55,768 bases of DNA from an uncultured Clostridia bacterium (lineage in GTDB: Bacteria > Bacillota > Clostridia > TANB77 > CAG-508), in contig CAKOXG010000006.1 of the NCBI GenBank assembly GCA_934130025.1, positions 1 to 55,768 on the forward strand, written 5' to 3'. The notes below the pieces were generated by a model. That model saw only the letters and a list, made by a program, of their open reading frames with translations, ran no database searches and had not been told where the DNA came from. Made by a program: the position numbers and the translations under genes. How positions within the stretch are numbered: the stretch's first letter is position 1; each line of letters starts with the position of its first letter. Positions 16,964 to 27,098 of the stretch are shown here, in pieces.

Positions 16964-19021
16964 TTATAATTCAATTCTTTCTTCTCTTACTTTTTTTACA
17001 ATATCTTTTAGTTTTGAATTCTTTTCTTTAGAAAGTTTTGAGTCATCCATTTCTATCCTAATTGCAAGTTCTTGAACTGTTTTTAGTATTTTTACATCAT
17101 CAAATATATTAGCAATTTTAAATTCTGGCAATCCATGTTGCTTTGTTCCAAAAAATTCACCAGAACCTCTCAACTCCAAATCTTTTTCTGCAATTTTAAA
17201 TCCATCATCAGTCTCCACCATGGTTTTCATTCTCTGTCTTATAAGTTCAGAATTACCTTTATATTTCAAAATACAATAAGACTTATATTCTCCTCTTCCT
17301 ACTCTGCCTCTTAACTGATGTAATTGTGCAAGGCCAAATCTTTCTGCATTTTCTATAACCATTATGTTAGCATTTGGAACATCCACTCCTACCTCAATTA
17401 CAGTTGTAGAAATTAGTATGCTAATATTATTATTCTTAAAATCCTGCATTACCTGCTCTTTCTCTTTTGGCTTCATTTTTCCATGTAATATTTCAACTTT
17501 ATAGTCCTTAAATACCTCATCTTTGTAAATTTTAGCAAGTTTTTCCACTGATTTTATATCTTCCATTTCTTCATTCTCTTCTACAAATGGGCAGACAATA
17601 TACGCTTGGCGTCCTTCATCAACATTCTTTTTTATAAACTCTATAATCCTGTCTGTCATGTTTTTTCTCACAGCAAGTGTTTCTATTTTCTTTCTATTAG
17701 GTGGAAGTTCATCTATAATAGATATATCCAAATCTCCATACAAAATAATTGCAAGAGTCCTTGGTATAGGAGTAGCAGTCATTACTAATACATCCGGATT
17801 ATTACCTTTTCCCGCAATTATGCTTCTTTGCTTAACTCCAAATCTATGTTGCTCATCTGTTACAACAAGCCCTAATTTATTAAATTCTACATTCTCTTGT
17901 AGTAACGCATGAGTTCCAATTATTATGTCTATCTCTCCATTTTTTAATCTAGCTAAAACTTCACTCTTCTGTTTTTTAGTTAAGCTACTTATTAGTAATT
18001 CACATTTAATGTTATGTTTTTTTAGAATTTTTTCAAAATTTTCTAAATGCTGCTCAGCTAGTATTGTTGTAGGAGCCATTATCGCTGCCTGGTATCCACT
18101 CTTAACAGCCTTATATGCTGCAATCATTGCTACTACAGTTTTTCCAGAACCAACATCTCCTTGTAGTAATCTGTTCATCGGTTTTTCAGATTCCATATCA
18201 TTATCAATTTCCTCTAAAACCTTTAATTGAGCTTTTGTGAGTCTAAATGGTAAATCATTTATAATATCTGACATATGTACATTTTTGCTATATTTTATTC
18301 CCCTTATTTCGTTATCATACTGATTTTTTAAGCTGAGTAATGCAAGCTGAAATGTTAATAATTCTTCAAATACTAGTCTTTTTCTGGCTAATGTAAATTT
18401 TTCCATATTATCTGGAAAATGAATTTGATTTATTGCATTGTATGAATCCATCAGTCTATATTCATTTAATATATAATCTGGCAAAGTTTCATTTATTTGC
18501 CTGCCAATAAGTAAAAGTGCATTTTCTATCGCCTGCCTTATACTAGCCTGGTTCAGCCCTTTTGTAGTTGGATAAACTGGCACTATTTTCCCTGTATTTT
18601 TATTCTCATCTTCCCCATCAAATACTGGTGAATTCATTTCAATAACACCAGCTTTTTTCTGAACTTTGCCAAAGAATTTATATTTTTCTTTTGCATGCAG
18701 TTTAGTTTTTACATAATCTTGGTTAAACCATGTAATTAATGCTCTTCCTGTATCATCTTCCACAATCAATTTTGTTAGCGTCATATTTCTTTTCATTCTA
18801 AAAGTAGACGCTCCAGAAACAGCTACCCCCTCAATCAAAGCATACTGGTCTTCCTCTAATTCTGCAATTTTTGTTACTTTTGTTCTATCTTCATAAGTTC
18901 TTGGATAATAATTTATTAAATCTTCAATTGTGAAAATTCCCAACAAATTAAGCAATTTTGCCCTACTTGGTCCCACTCCTTTTATGTACTGAACACTTTG
19001 CTTTATGTCTATCATAACCAT
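16964..19021 (-). CDS. recG: RecG, ATP-dependent DNA helicase
   Basis: RecG remodels stalled replication forks and Holliday junctions. The 685-residue protein has an N-terminal wedge (OB) domain, then superfamily 2 helicase motifs: Walker A in LLQGDVGSGKTVVA, DEQH, TATPIPRT and QLRGRVGRG. Length is normal. A start two codons later (MIDIKQ) is equally possible. It appears to be transcribed alone. Confidence 0.95.
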   Translation of the reverse strand: MVMIDIKQSVQYIKGVGPSRAKLLNLLGIFTIEDLINYYPRTYEDRTKVTKIAELEEDQYALIEGVAVSGASTFRMKRNMTLTKLIVEDDTGRALITWFNQDYVKTKLHAKEKYKFFGKVQKKAGVIEMNSPVFDGEDENKNTGKIVPVYPTTKGLNQASIRQAIENALLLIGRQINETLPDYILNEYRLMDSYNAINQIHFPDNMEKFTLARKRLVFEELLTFQLALLSLKNQYDNEIRGIKYSKNVHMSDIINDLPFRLTKAQLKVLEEIDNDMESEKPMNRLLQGDVGSGKTVVAMIAAYKAVKSGYQAAIMAPTTILAEQHLENFEKILKKHNIKCELLISSLTKKQKSEVLARLKNGEIDIIIGTHALLQENVEFNKLGLVVTDEQHRFGVKQRSIIAGKGNNPDVLVMTATPIPRTLAIILYGDLDISIIDELPPNRKKIETLAVRKNMTDRIIEFIKKNVDEGRQAYIVCPFVEENEEMEDIKSVEKLAKIYKDEVFKDYKVEILHGKMKPKEKEQVMQDFKNNNISILISTTVIEVGVDVPNANIMVIENAERFGLAQLHQLRGRVGRGEYKSYCILKYKGNSELIRQRMKTMVETDDGFKIAEKDLELRGSGEFFGTKQHGLPEFKIANIFDDVKILKTVQELAIRIEMDDSKLSKEKNSKLKDIVKKVREERIEL

Positions 19022-19189
19022 GCACCTCTATCTTTATTTGTTTCATTATATCAATAGAACTTCTTTTTTTCAACACAAGCCATTTAGTTTAACATACAAC
19101 ATTTTTTATAAAATTATTATTTTATATTTATTAATCAAATTGCATATGTTATAATATATTTAGATTTTGATTAGAGGTAATTTATAAAA

Positions 19190-19744
19190 ATGCAAATGAA
19201 AGAGAATTCTTTAAAGGCTTACAATAATAGAAAAGAATTTATAAATATAATAAAAGATTTAATAAATAACGAAACAGTTCAACAAATGAAAAACTATAGG
19301 CAACATTTCAATTCTTCATGTTTTGACCATTGCCTGGAAGTAGCATATTGGTCTTATTTAATATGTAAAAAATTAGGTTTGGATTATGTATCTGCTGCAC
19401 GTGCAGGCATGCTTCACGATTTATTTTTGTATGATTGGAGGAACTCTAAAAAAAAGCTTAATTTAGAGCATTTTCATGCTTTTATTCATCCTAAAATTGC
19501 ATTAGAAAATGCTACAAAAATTACATATTTAAACAAAAAAGAGAAAGACATTATTTTAAAGCATATGTGGCCCGTTACATTTTTTCATTTTCCAAAATAT
19601 ACAGAAAGCTATATAATTACATTTGCCGATAAATTAAGTGCTTTAAAATCATGTTATGATCACTACGAACATATCCTTCCTCAAAAAAGAGCATTTAGAT
19701 ATGCTTACATATTTTTAGCAAGTTTACTATTTAGAATATTTTAA
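19190..19744 (+). CDS. HD-domain protein
   Basis: A 184-residue HD-domain hydrolase: FDHCLEVAYWSYLI supplies the first His, MLHDLFLYDW the HD pair, followed by HFHAFIHP and LKHMWPVTFFHFP. Members are common in Clostridia and are predicted phosphohydrolases; the substrate is unknown. It is an isolated plus-strand gene between divergent recG and the DUF4363/DUF421 pair, with a weak ribosome binding site (AGAGGTAA). Confidence 0.75.
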   Translation: MQMKENSLKAYNNRKEFINIIKDLINNETVQQMKNYRQHFNSSCFDHCLEVAYWSYLICKKLGLDYVSAARAGMLHDLFLYDWRNSKKKLNLEHFHAFIHPKIALENATKITYLNKKEKDIILKHMWPVTFFHFPKYTESYIITFADKLSALKSCYDHYEHILPQKRAFRYAYIFLASLLFRIF

Positions 19745-19765
19745 TTTTTTATTTATCATTATTTT

Positions 19766-19800
19766 TGTTACTAGATAAAATCATTATCTAGTAACATTTT
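19766..19800. terminator. Bidirectional terminator
   Basis: TGTTACTAGATAA and TTATCTAGTAACA form a perfect 13-bp stem flanked by T-runs on both strands, between the convergent HD-domain gene and the DUF4363 gene. Confidence 0.85.
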
Positions 19801-20205
19801 TTAAAATAGATTAATTGGGTTTAGCGATTCTTTATCTTTTATATGCCTTAAAATATATTTGCAATTTTCTAATTCTGGAATAGCTTCGCTATATTCTCCT
19901 AATTCAAAAAAGCTCTTAAATTTAACCATAGATGAATTTACTTTTTCTAATTCATCATGTTCTAAATAAAATGATGTTTTCTTGTTTATAATTTTCCATT
20001 CGTCTTCCAAATCTTTTATTCTTTCTGATATTAGAGTTATATTTTCCTCTTTTTCTTCATTTAATAATTCATTTCCAATATTTTTTATAGCATCCAGCTT
20101 TGAATTAACCTGTTCAAAGCCATTCCTTGTGTATGATGTGGTTATATAATTTAATGTTATTATAGCTACTACAATTATCACAACAATTAAAATTTCTTTC
20201 TGCAT
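19801..20205 (-). CDS. DUF4363-like membrane-anchored protein
   Basis: A 134-residue protein with one N-terminal membrane segment (about residues 5-22) and a helical extracytoplasmic part. Size, topology and its place directly after a DUF421 gene match the DUF4363 family, which is often paired with DUF421 in Clostridia. Molecular function is unknown. Confidence 0.65.
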   Translation of the reverse strand: MQKEILIVVIIVVAIITLNYITTSYTRNGFEQVNSKLDAIKNIGNELLNEEKEENITLISERIKDLEDEWKIINKKTSFYLEHDELEKVNSSMVKFKSFFELGEYSEAIPELENCKYILRHIKDKESLNPINLF

Positions 20206-20223
20206 ATGAGAACCATCCTTAAT

Positions 20224-20928
20224 TTAAATATTACCATCTTCGTTATTCTTATGTTTTCTTGTCTCTTTCTTTTGGCAAAATATGTCCCCTTTACCATTTA
20301 TAGTTACAATGAGTGCTTCCTCAGGCATAATGTTAAATTTTTTAGTTTGTTTTTTTAACCATTCATAGTTTTTTCCTATGCGCTTTAAATTATCATTCAT
20401 AACTTTCCCGTCAATCACAAGATTGTATGGAATTCCCTCATAATCAGGCATTATATTAAAATCTTCTGGCGTTGTATTTCTTTTATTTGGTTTTTGAATA
20501 ACTGAAATATCTCCACTTGTTTCTAATACTGCATATTCTACATCCCCAAGGTTCATCACATTATTGCTTCTTAGCTTCTCTTCAAGCTCATTTAATGTAA
20601 GTCTTTCCTTTTTCATTTTTTCTTCATCAATTTTCCCCCTGTATATTAGTATTGTTGGCTTTCCGCATATCAATTCTCTTATTTTACTGCTTTTTAAATT
20701 AATAACAGATATAATTAAGTGCATCACCAACAACCCTAAAATTGGAATTATTCCATTTGATATAGGAATTCCTATATCAGCCATAGGAATAGTTGCCAAA
20801 TCTGCAATCATTATTGAAATAGCAAGCTCAAATGGCTGCATTTGGCCTATTTCTCTCTTTCCCATTAATCTCATTACAACTAAAACAATTACATATATAA
20901 TTATTGATCTAAAAAAAGTAGCTAACAT
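20224..20928 (-). CDS. DUF421 (YetF-like) membrane protein
   Basis: This 234-residue protein has the family start (FFRSIIIYVIVLVVMRLMGKREIGQ) with three membrane segments in the first 80 residues, then a soluble domain with KPTILIYRGKID and LVIDGKV. DUF421 proteins are found in many spore formers; YetF is one of several in B. subtilis and some are spore-associated. Role unknown. The next gene follows after 18 bases. Confidence 0.85.
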   Translation of the reverse strand: MLATFFRSIIIYVIVLVVMRLMGKREIGQMQPFELAISIMIADLATIPMADIGIPISNGIIPILGLLVMHLIISVINLKSSKIRELICGKPTILIYRGKIDEEKMKKERLTLNELEEKLRSNNVMNLGDVEYAVLETSGDISVIQKPNKRNTTPEDFNIMPDYEGIPYNLVIDGKVMNDNLKRIGKNYEWLKKQTKKFNIMPEEALIVTINGKGDIFCQKKETRKHKNNEDGNI

Positions 20929-21051
20929 ATATCTTCCTTTTCGTTTTTTCTTTATTTTTTCAATTTTTGCTAGTTTTTATTCATTTTATTTCTGTATAAA
21001 TTTTATTTTTAAGGAAATAATAAATTAAAATAATTATTAGGAGGCTTTCAT

Positions 21052-21420
21052 ATGGAAAATAGTAATATAAATGCTCAAAGTTCAACTCATCAAAATTCTT
21101 TTGCAGGAGTAGTTTTAAGGTTTATAACATCTGCAGTGATCTTGGCAATTACCGCATTTTTTACTCCTGGTTTCACAATTAGTAACGTATGGGCTTTAGC
21201 TCTGGCAGCTGTTGTCCTTACAGTTATAGATTATTTAATAGCAAGGTTTACAGGTCTTCATGCAAGTACATTTGGTAAAGGATTCATCGGTTTTGTATTA
21301 GCCACTATTGTTTTATATATTACCCAATATTTCGTAGCAGGTTATTCTATATCTTGGATTGCAGCAATAATAGGAGCTTTAATTTATGGTGTTGTAGACT
21401 ACTTTGTTCCAGAGCAATAA
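21052..21420 (+). CDS. Four-helix holin-like (YvlD-type) membrane protein
   Basis: A 122-residue protein with four predicted membrane segments (about 18-38, 41-62, 80-98, 102-118) and short loops. It resembles the Mycobacterial 4-TMS phage holin superfamily, represented in Firmicutes by YvlD-like proteins; most are not phage-borne. Start ATG follows TTAGGAGG. It is a single-gene unit with a terminator. Confidence 0.7.
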   Translation: MENSNINAQSSTHQNSFAGVVLRFITSAVILAITAFFTPGFTISNVWALALAAVVLTVIDYLIARFTGLHASTFGKGFIGFVLATIVLYITQYFVAGYSISWIAAIIGALIYGVVDYFVPEQ

Positions 21421-21453
21421 TAGCAAAAAGGAAAATCTCCTTTTTGCTATTAT
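21416..21453. terminator. Bidirectional terminator
   Basis: AATAGCAAAAAGGA and TCCTTTTTGCTATT form a long perfect stem overlapping the stop of the holin-like gene, in the gap to the convergent beta-helix gene. Confidence 0.85.
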
Positions 21454-21454
21454 A

Positions 21455-22120
21455 TTACTCTTTTTCAATTATCTCATTCTTATTTTTATATATGCTGTTT
21501 GATGGTATTACTCCCCTCACAGAAGAAAGTGGATATATATTAGTTTCCTTTCCTATTATTGTTCCTGGGTTTAATACTGAGCCACATCCTATTTCAACAT
21601 TGTCTCCAATCATAGCCCCCACTTTTTTTAATCCAGTTTCAATTTTATGGTTTTCATTTTTTATAATAACCAATTTTTTATCAGATTTAACATTAGAAGT
21701 AATTGAGCCAGCTCCCATATGAGCTTTATACCCTAAAATAGAATCACCAACATAATTGTAATGTGGCACTTGTACTTTATTAAATAAAATTACATTCTTT
21801 AATTCCGTGGAGTTTCCAACAACAGAGTTCTCCCCAACAATAGCCTTGCCTCTAATAAAAGCACAATGCCTAACTTCGGCGTCTTTACATATTATTGTTG
21901 GTCCTTGAATATATGCTGACTCATATATTTTTGCAGTTTTATGTACCCATACGTTTTCTTTTATTTCTTCAAATTCATCTTTTGGCAGTTTTTTGCCTAA
22001 CTCTATTATAAATTTTTCTATTTCAGGCAAAACTTCCCATGGATATTTATACTTAATTAGCAAGTCCTTTGCTATCGTTTCATCTAGACTATATAAATTA
22101 TTTATCAAACATTCTTCCAT
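21455..22120 (-). CDS. Left-handed beta-helix protein, nucleotidyltransferase/acyltransferase-like
   Basis: A 221-residue protein made largely of hexapeptide repeats (for example AYIQGPTIICKDAEVRHCAF, and VEIGCGSVLNPGTIIGKETN), forming a left-handed beta-helix as in GlmU C-terminal domains and sugar acyltransferases. It lies 43 bases after a UDP-sugar pyrophosphorylase-like gene, so the two probably act on the same nucleotide sugar. The exact reaction cannot be read from the sequence. Confidence 0.7.
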   Translation of the reverse strand: MEECLINNLYSLDETIAKDLLIKYKYPWEVLPEIEKFIIELGKKLPKDEFEEIKENVWVHKTAKIYESAYIQGPTIICKDAEVRHCAFIRGKAIVGENSVVGNSTELKNVILFNKVQVPHYNYVGDSILGYKAHMGAGSITSNVKSDKKLVIIKNENHKIETGLKKVGAMIGDNVEIGCGSVLNPGTIIGKETNIYPLSSVRGVIPSNSIYKNKNEIIEKE

Positions 22121-22163
22121 AATTACAATTATCCCTTTCTCAAGACTCCAAAATTCTTAAAAG

Positions 22164-23435
22164 TTACTTATTCCTATTTTTTTCGTTCCAAAAACTATCA
22201 TATAACTTTTTTGCAGTTTCTGGGCTATCATTTCCCTCTTTATTTTTTATAGGAGCAAAATCCTCTTCTCTTTTTCCCCTAAGAATAGACATATCTTCAA
22301 AATAATTAAAGGCATCAAATATAAATGCTTCAAATTTATAAGCATTTGGCTCTATTGGTTCTATGTAATGTCCGTTTACATCAATATATGGAGACTTTTT
22401 ACATGCAACATGATATGGTAATTCTATTTGTGATATTTTTTCAAGTGCTTCCATACTAAATAGATTACACATTATATGAGCTTCACCATATAATAATTCT
22501 CCGTTTTTATCCCTTTCTTCCGCCATTTCTTCGGGAAGTTCACTGTATTCAATAACAGATGGTTTTCCATTTGCTTTACAAAATACACCTACTTTTTCAT
22601 GTGGATTATTTTTTGATATTGATTTAGACGCAACCTGATGTTTTTCTGATATGGTTAAACCAATTAATACTGGATCAACCATGTTTAAAAGTGCATTATC
22701 AACAGGCCCTATAAACACCCATTCAATATTTTTGTTTTTCATATCATCAAGTATTTTGGCTTCTCTCATTGACTTGTAAATACATCCATTTCCATCTGCC
22801 GCTTCTTTTATTCTATATTCTTTATCTAGCACAAGACTTCCATTAAATAACATCAAAGGTAAATTTCCTTGAACAAAGAACTTAACATTGTTTTTATCAT
22901 ATCCAAAATAATTATGCGTTTCAAAAAAATCAATTGTATCCTTTTCATTTTCTGTACTAGTCATTATATACCAAGGAATTATAACATTATATTTTTTATT
23001 TGCACTTTCAAGATTTTCAGCGAGAATTTGGAATAAGTACTTTGGCCCATTTTCTATCTTAAGTTGATAAGTTCCTTTTGGTCCTTTATGTCCAAGCCTT
23101 GTTCCCTGTCCACCAGCCATTGTTACAACAGCATATTTACCATTTTTTATAACATTTTCTCCTATTATTAAATATTCTTCAAGCCTATCTTTTGGCAATT
23201 TATATTTATCACTATAGTGTATGTGTTCTATTTTTTTCTCTAATATCTCAGGTTTTTCTTTTGTTTCTTTATATAGTTTATTTAATTGTTCAAAATCTAA
23301 ATTTACAATTTGATTAGATATTTCTTCTTTTTTTTCGTCATCCATTTTTTCTAACATAAAGAGAATATCTTTTTGATTATTTTTCCTTAATATTTCTTTA
23401 GCCTCTTCAATTATTGCCTTTGACATATTGTTCAC
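22164..23435 (-). CDS. UDPGP-family UTP:sugar-phosphate uridylyltransferase
   Basis: A 423-residue nucleotidyltransferase with the UDPGP/UAP signature MAGGQGTRLGHKGPKGTY near residue 105, a uridine-binding GNLPLM, GPVDNAL and a C-terminal KFEAFIFDAF typical of UDP-N-acetylglucosamine pyrophosphorylase relatives. It makes UDP-glucose or UDP-N-acetylhexosamine from UTP and the sugar 1-phosphate; the residues I can see favour the UAP1-like branch but do not settle the sugar. Confidence 0.8.
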   Translation of the reverse strand: MNNMSKAIIEEAKEILRKNNQKDILFMLEKMDDEKKEEISNQIVNLDFEQLNKLYKETKEKPEILEKKIEHIHYSDKYKLPKDRLEEYLIIGENVIKNGKYAVVTMAGGQGTRLGHKGPKGTYQLKIENGPKYLFQILAENLESANKKYNVIIPWYIMTSTENEKDTIDFFETHNYFGYDKNNVKFFVQGNLPLMLFNGSLVLDKEYRIKEAADGNGCIYKSMREAKILDDMKNKNIEWVFIGPVDNALLNMVDPVLIGLTISEKHQVASKSISKNNPHEKVGVFCKANGKPSVIEYSELPEEMAEERDKNGELLYGEAHIMCNLFSMEALEKISQIELPYHVACKKSPYIDVNGHYIEPIEPNAYKFEAFIFDAFNYFEDMSILRGKREEDFAPIKNKEGNDSPETAKKLYDSFWNEKNRNK

Positions 23436-23601
23436 TTTCCTCTCTTGCTATTATTTTATTATATTATTTTTTATTCGTGTTTATATTACCACAATTACTT
23501 TATCTATTCAATATTTATTTACAAAAAACACTAGTGTTTCATGTGCTTTTTGTATAAAAAATATTACCATGTAACAGTACACGGCATAAAAATTATTAAA
23601 T

Positions 23602-23624
23602 AGCAAGAGGGAATTCCTCTTGCT
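23602..23624 (-). terminator. Terminator of spoIVA
   Basis: AGCAAGAGG and CCTCTTGCT form a perfect 9-bp stem followed, on the minus strand, by an AT-rich tract with a T5 run. It lies 4 bases after the spoIVA stop. Confidence 0.8.
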
Positions 23625-23628
23625 CACA

Positions 23629-25108
23629 CTATAATATTATGCAAATAAGTCCTCCGCTTCCCTCATTTATTATTCTTTCTAATGTCTCTTGCAATTTATC
23701 CTGTGCATCCACTGGCATTTTCATAAGCTTAGTTTGTAGTCCTTCATTTACTAGCTCATGCAAGCTCTTTCCAAATATATTAGATTCCCATATTTTTTTC
23801 GGATCACTTTCAAATTCGGATAATAGCGACTCTACTAATTCTTGCGATTGTTTTTCACTTCCTACAATTGGCGAAACTTCTGTTTCAATATCAGCTCTTA
23901 TCATATGTATAGAAGGTGCTTTTGCTCTTAATTTTACTCCATACCTAGAACCTTGTTTTACCATTTCAGGTTCTTCAAGAATTAGTTCATCTATTGTTGG
24001 ACTCACAATTCCATATCCTTTTGTATTTACTTCCTGTAATGCACTTGCAACTTTATCATATTCCTTTTTAATATTTGCAAATGAAATCATACTAGAAAAT
24101 AGTTCTCCTTCATTTGAAATATTAACTCCTGAAATCTCGGTCAACACTTTGTAAAACAGATCATCTAATAAATTTACTGTTATTGTTATACTTCCGCTTC
24201 CAAGTCGAATTTCGTTAATTAAACTACTTGATATTACATCCGTATTTTGTAAATTTGTTATTCTACTATCAATTTGCTTCAATATTTTTATATCCTTAAA
24301 TGCCATTTTCAGTTCATCATACAATTCCTGTTTTAACCAATGGTCTTCTGGCAAGCCTTCAACCCATCTCGGAAAGTTTATATTTATTCTTTCTATCGGA
24401 AATTCATATAATATTTTACCAAATATTTCATCTACTTTTTCTTTACTTAAATTATCACAATCTGTTGCAATAACTGACGCTTCATATTTTTCTTCCAGCT
24501 TTTGAGCAAGAGCTCTTGTGTAATCTGAATTAGGTTCACTAGAATTTAATACTATTACAAAAGGTTTATTTAGTTCTTTTAGCTCCTTTACAACTCTTTC
24601 CTCAGGCTCTATATAGTCTTCTCTTGGAATATCTGTAATAGATCCATCTGTCGTAACAAGAATACCAATCGTAGAATGTTCCCTTATTACTTTTTTAGTT
24701 CCTATTTCAGCAGCTTCTTCAAATGGAATTTCTTCTGTATTCCATGGTGTTTTTACCATTCTTGGCATATCATTTTCAAGATAACCTATAGCATTATTTA
24801 CTAAATATCCTACACAATCCACTAATCTTACATTTAGTTTTATATTTTCGCCAACAGTTATTCCGTACCGCTTCATTCGGAACAAATTTTGGTTCTGTAG
24901 TCATAATAGTTCTTCCACCAGCACTTTGTGGCAATTCATCTTTAGCTCTTTCTTTTTTATATTCATTATCTATGTTTGGAATTACCAATAAATCCATAAA
25001 TCGTTTTATAAATGTAGATTTTCCAGTTCTTACAGGTCCAACTATACCAACATAAATATCTCCATCAGTTCTTTGAGCTATGTCTTGATATAATCTATTA
25101 TCTTCCAT
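23629..25108 (-). CDS. spoIVA: SpoIVA, spore coat basement-layer ATPase, split by +1 shift at CGG
   Basis: SpoIVA polymerises around the forespore using ATP. The first frame gives residues 1-81 with Walker A (GPVRTGKSTF) and TTEPKFVPNEAV; the +1 frame continues ITVGENIKLNVRLVDCVGY and ends IINEGSGGLICIIL, the typical C-terminus. The break coincides with in-frame CGG codon 82 (24863-24865). Counting CGG-N as one residue gives 492 residues, the length I recall for B. subtilis SpoIVA, and keeps the spacing between PNEAV and RLVDCVGY the same as in that protein (14 residues). The +1 frame is closed by TGA about 36 bases upstream. Conserved sequence on both sides, with no other damage, argues against a decayed gene. 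Probably monocistronic. Confidence 0.88.
24863..24865 (-). other. CGG codon at +1 frameshift site in spoIVA
   Basis: Frame-0 context is GCG GTA CGG AAT AAC. Skipping C gives GTA GGA ATA ACT GTT. Family conservation on both sides limits the shift to within a few bases of this codon. A second CGG six bases away is out of frame. Confidence 0.7.
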
Positions 25109-25286
25109 GAATATATTTCCCTCCTTAACTTTCTATAGTTATTATTATATTAATTGTGTTTGTACAATAACTTTATTTAATATATATTAGAAAGCTACAA
25201 AATTATTCCAAAAAATAAATTCTGTTTTTTACATATTTTTGTTATTTTAGTAAAAACTATATGTAAATTATTTTTGGAGGAATATT

Positions 25287-27068
25287 TTGAAAAAATCAAA
25301 TAGTAAACAAAAACATCTCAATTCCACAAGTCTTATAAATAAAGTTTATAACTTCTTTCATGATTTGTTTTATGAGGATACATCTTACAATTTTTCATTA
25401 TCTGATACAACTAATCCAATTATTAACCAAAAAAATTCTAACTACACTGCATCTAACGAGTCCTTAAATCTTGATAATGAAGTTACAAAAGCATTATGTA
25501 CAAAAAATGATAAAGTTTTCCCTGTTATTGATGTTAATTTAGAATATATAAAAGTTCGATTCAACAGTATGATTAATTCCGATATTACCATAAGGGAATT
25601 CATACTAAATGCCAGAGGGAAACAGTATAAATCTTTTTTAGTTTATATAGATGGTATGGTTGACCAAGATATTATGAATAATTATATATTAAAGCCATTA
25701 ATACTAAGAAATTCAGCAAATACTTTTGATGGAAATCAAAATAGAGTTATCTCAGAAGCAAAAACGAATAATATAACTGTTAGAAAAATCAAAAAATTTG
25801 ACGTTGTAGAATATGTTTCGGACTGTTTATTACCTCAAAATGCAGTTTCTAAGTATACTTCATTCGATGAAATTGTAGATGGCGTGAACTCTGGTAATTG
25901 TGCTTTATTTATAGATACTATTAATATAGCATTTGACATAGAGGTAAAAGGATTTAAACAACGTGGATTAGATAATCCCAATAATGAGATGGTTATACGT
26001 GGTGCTCAGGTGGGATTTACCGAGAGCCTTCGCACAAATACCTCTCTTATTAGAAGATATGTTAATAATGAAAATCTTATTATCGAATCAGTTTCTGTTG
26101 GAAACTTAAGTAAAACAAAATGCTCTATATGTTATCTAAAAAATGTTGCAAATACTGATTTAATTGCAGAAGTAAAGTATAGAATTAATAACATTGATAT
26201 TGATTACCTAACATCTTCAGGGCAACTTGAACAGCTCATAGAAGATAACACCAATTCTAGTCTTCCTCAACTAATTTCAACAGAAAGACCTGATAGAACT
26301 GCCAATTTAATTTTTGAAGGTAGAATTGCTATAATAGTAAATGGAAGTCCTTATGTATTAATTGCTCCTGCAATTTTTGCCGATTTTCTTGCTTCCCCAG
26401 AGGACCTTAACGTAAAAACTCCATATTCAAATTTCATAAGATGCCTTAGAGTTGTAGCATTGGTAATTTCATTGTTACTTCCAAGCCTATATATTGCAAT
26501 TACAAATTTTCATCAGGAATTAATTCCTACTGAATTACTCTATGCCATTGTAGCAACAAGAGAAACCGTTCCATTCCCTATAGTCTTTGAAATTATTGTA
26601 ATGGAATTTGCATTTGAACTTATACGTGAAGCGAGCATACGTGTTCCCTCTCCAGTAGGGCAAACAATTGGAATCGTTGGAGCCTTAATCTTAGGTCAAG
26701 CAGCTGTGGAAGCTAGCATTGTGAGTCCAATTTTGATCATAATCGTTTCTCTTACAGCTATATGTTCATTTGCAATTCCTGACTTTTCATTGAGCTTTCA
26801 CTTTAGAGTAATGCGATTCATTTACATTATTCTTGCTGCTTCTGCTGGTTTCGTCGGTATAGCAGCTGGTATATGTGTTCATATATTAATATTGTGTAGT
26901 TTAAAATCCTTTGGAGTTCCATATTTACAAACAAATGTATTTAATAAAAAAAGCAGTAATAACGGAGTAATATTACCATCTCCTTACAAACGTGAAGAAA
27001 GAGCAAAATTTTTAAAAACTAAAAGGCCAAAAATGCAGAACAAAATTAGTATGAAATGGAAGTATTAA
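25287..27068 (+). CDS. gerAA: GerA-family spore germination receptor subunit A
   Basis: Subunit A of a nutrient germination receptor in the inner spore membrane. The 593-residue protein has the two N-terminal soluble subdomains (about 55-370; LLPQNAVSKYTSFDEIVDGVNSG region and RGAQVGFTESLRTN, a strongly conserved motif), followed by about five membrane segments (385-530) including PFPIVFEIIVMEFAFELIREA. The TTG-led frame (TTGAAAAAATC) follows TTGGAGGAAT. First gene of a gerA-gerB-gerC operon, 30 bases before gerB. Confidence 0.92.
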   Translation: MKKSNSKQKHLNSTSLINKVYNFFHDLFYEDTSYNFSLSDTTNPIINQKNSNYTASNESLNLDNEVTKALCTKNDKVFPVIDVNLEYIKVRFNSMINSDITIREFILNARGKQYKSFLVYIDGMVDQDIMNNYILKPLILRNSANTFDGNQNRVISEAKTNNITVRKIKKFDVVEYVSDCLLPQNAVSKYTSFDEIVDGVNSGNCALFIDTINIAFDIEVKGFKQRGLDNPNNEMVIRGAQVGFTESLRTNTSLIRRYVNNENLIIESVSVGNLSKTKCSICYLKNVANTDLIAEVKYRINNIDIDYLTSSGQLEQLIEDNTNSSLPQLISTERPDRTANLIFEGRIAIIVNGSPYVLIAPAIFADFLASPEDLNVKTPYSNFIRCLRVVALVISLLLPSLYIAITNFHQELIPTELLYAIVATRETVPFPIVFEIIVMEFAFELIREASIRVPSPVGQTIGIVGALILGQAAVEASIVSPILIIIVSLTAICSFAIPDFSLSFHFRVMRFIYIILAASAGFVGIAAGICVHILILCSLKSFGVPYLQTNVFNKKSSNNGVILPSPYKREERAKFLKTKRPKMQNKISMKWKY

Positions 27069-27098
27069 ATAATTTTTAATAAAGGAGTTTGATTTTTT

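Noticed and set aside
19190..19744. HD gene as a truncated metabolic enzyme
   Set aside because: It has the complete HD pattern and normal small-family length, with no adjacent coding remnant.
24868..24870. A second CGG near the spoIVA break as the shift codon
   Set aside because: It lies across GCG-GTA in frame 0 and is not read as a codon there.
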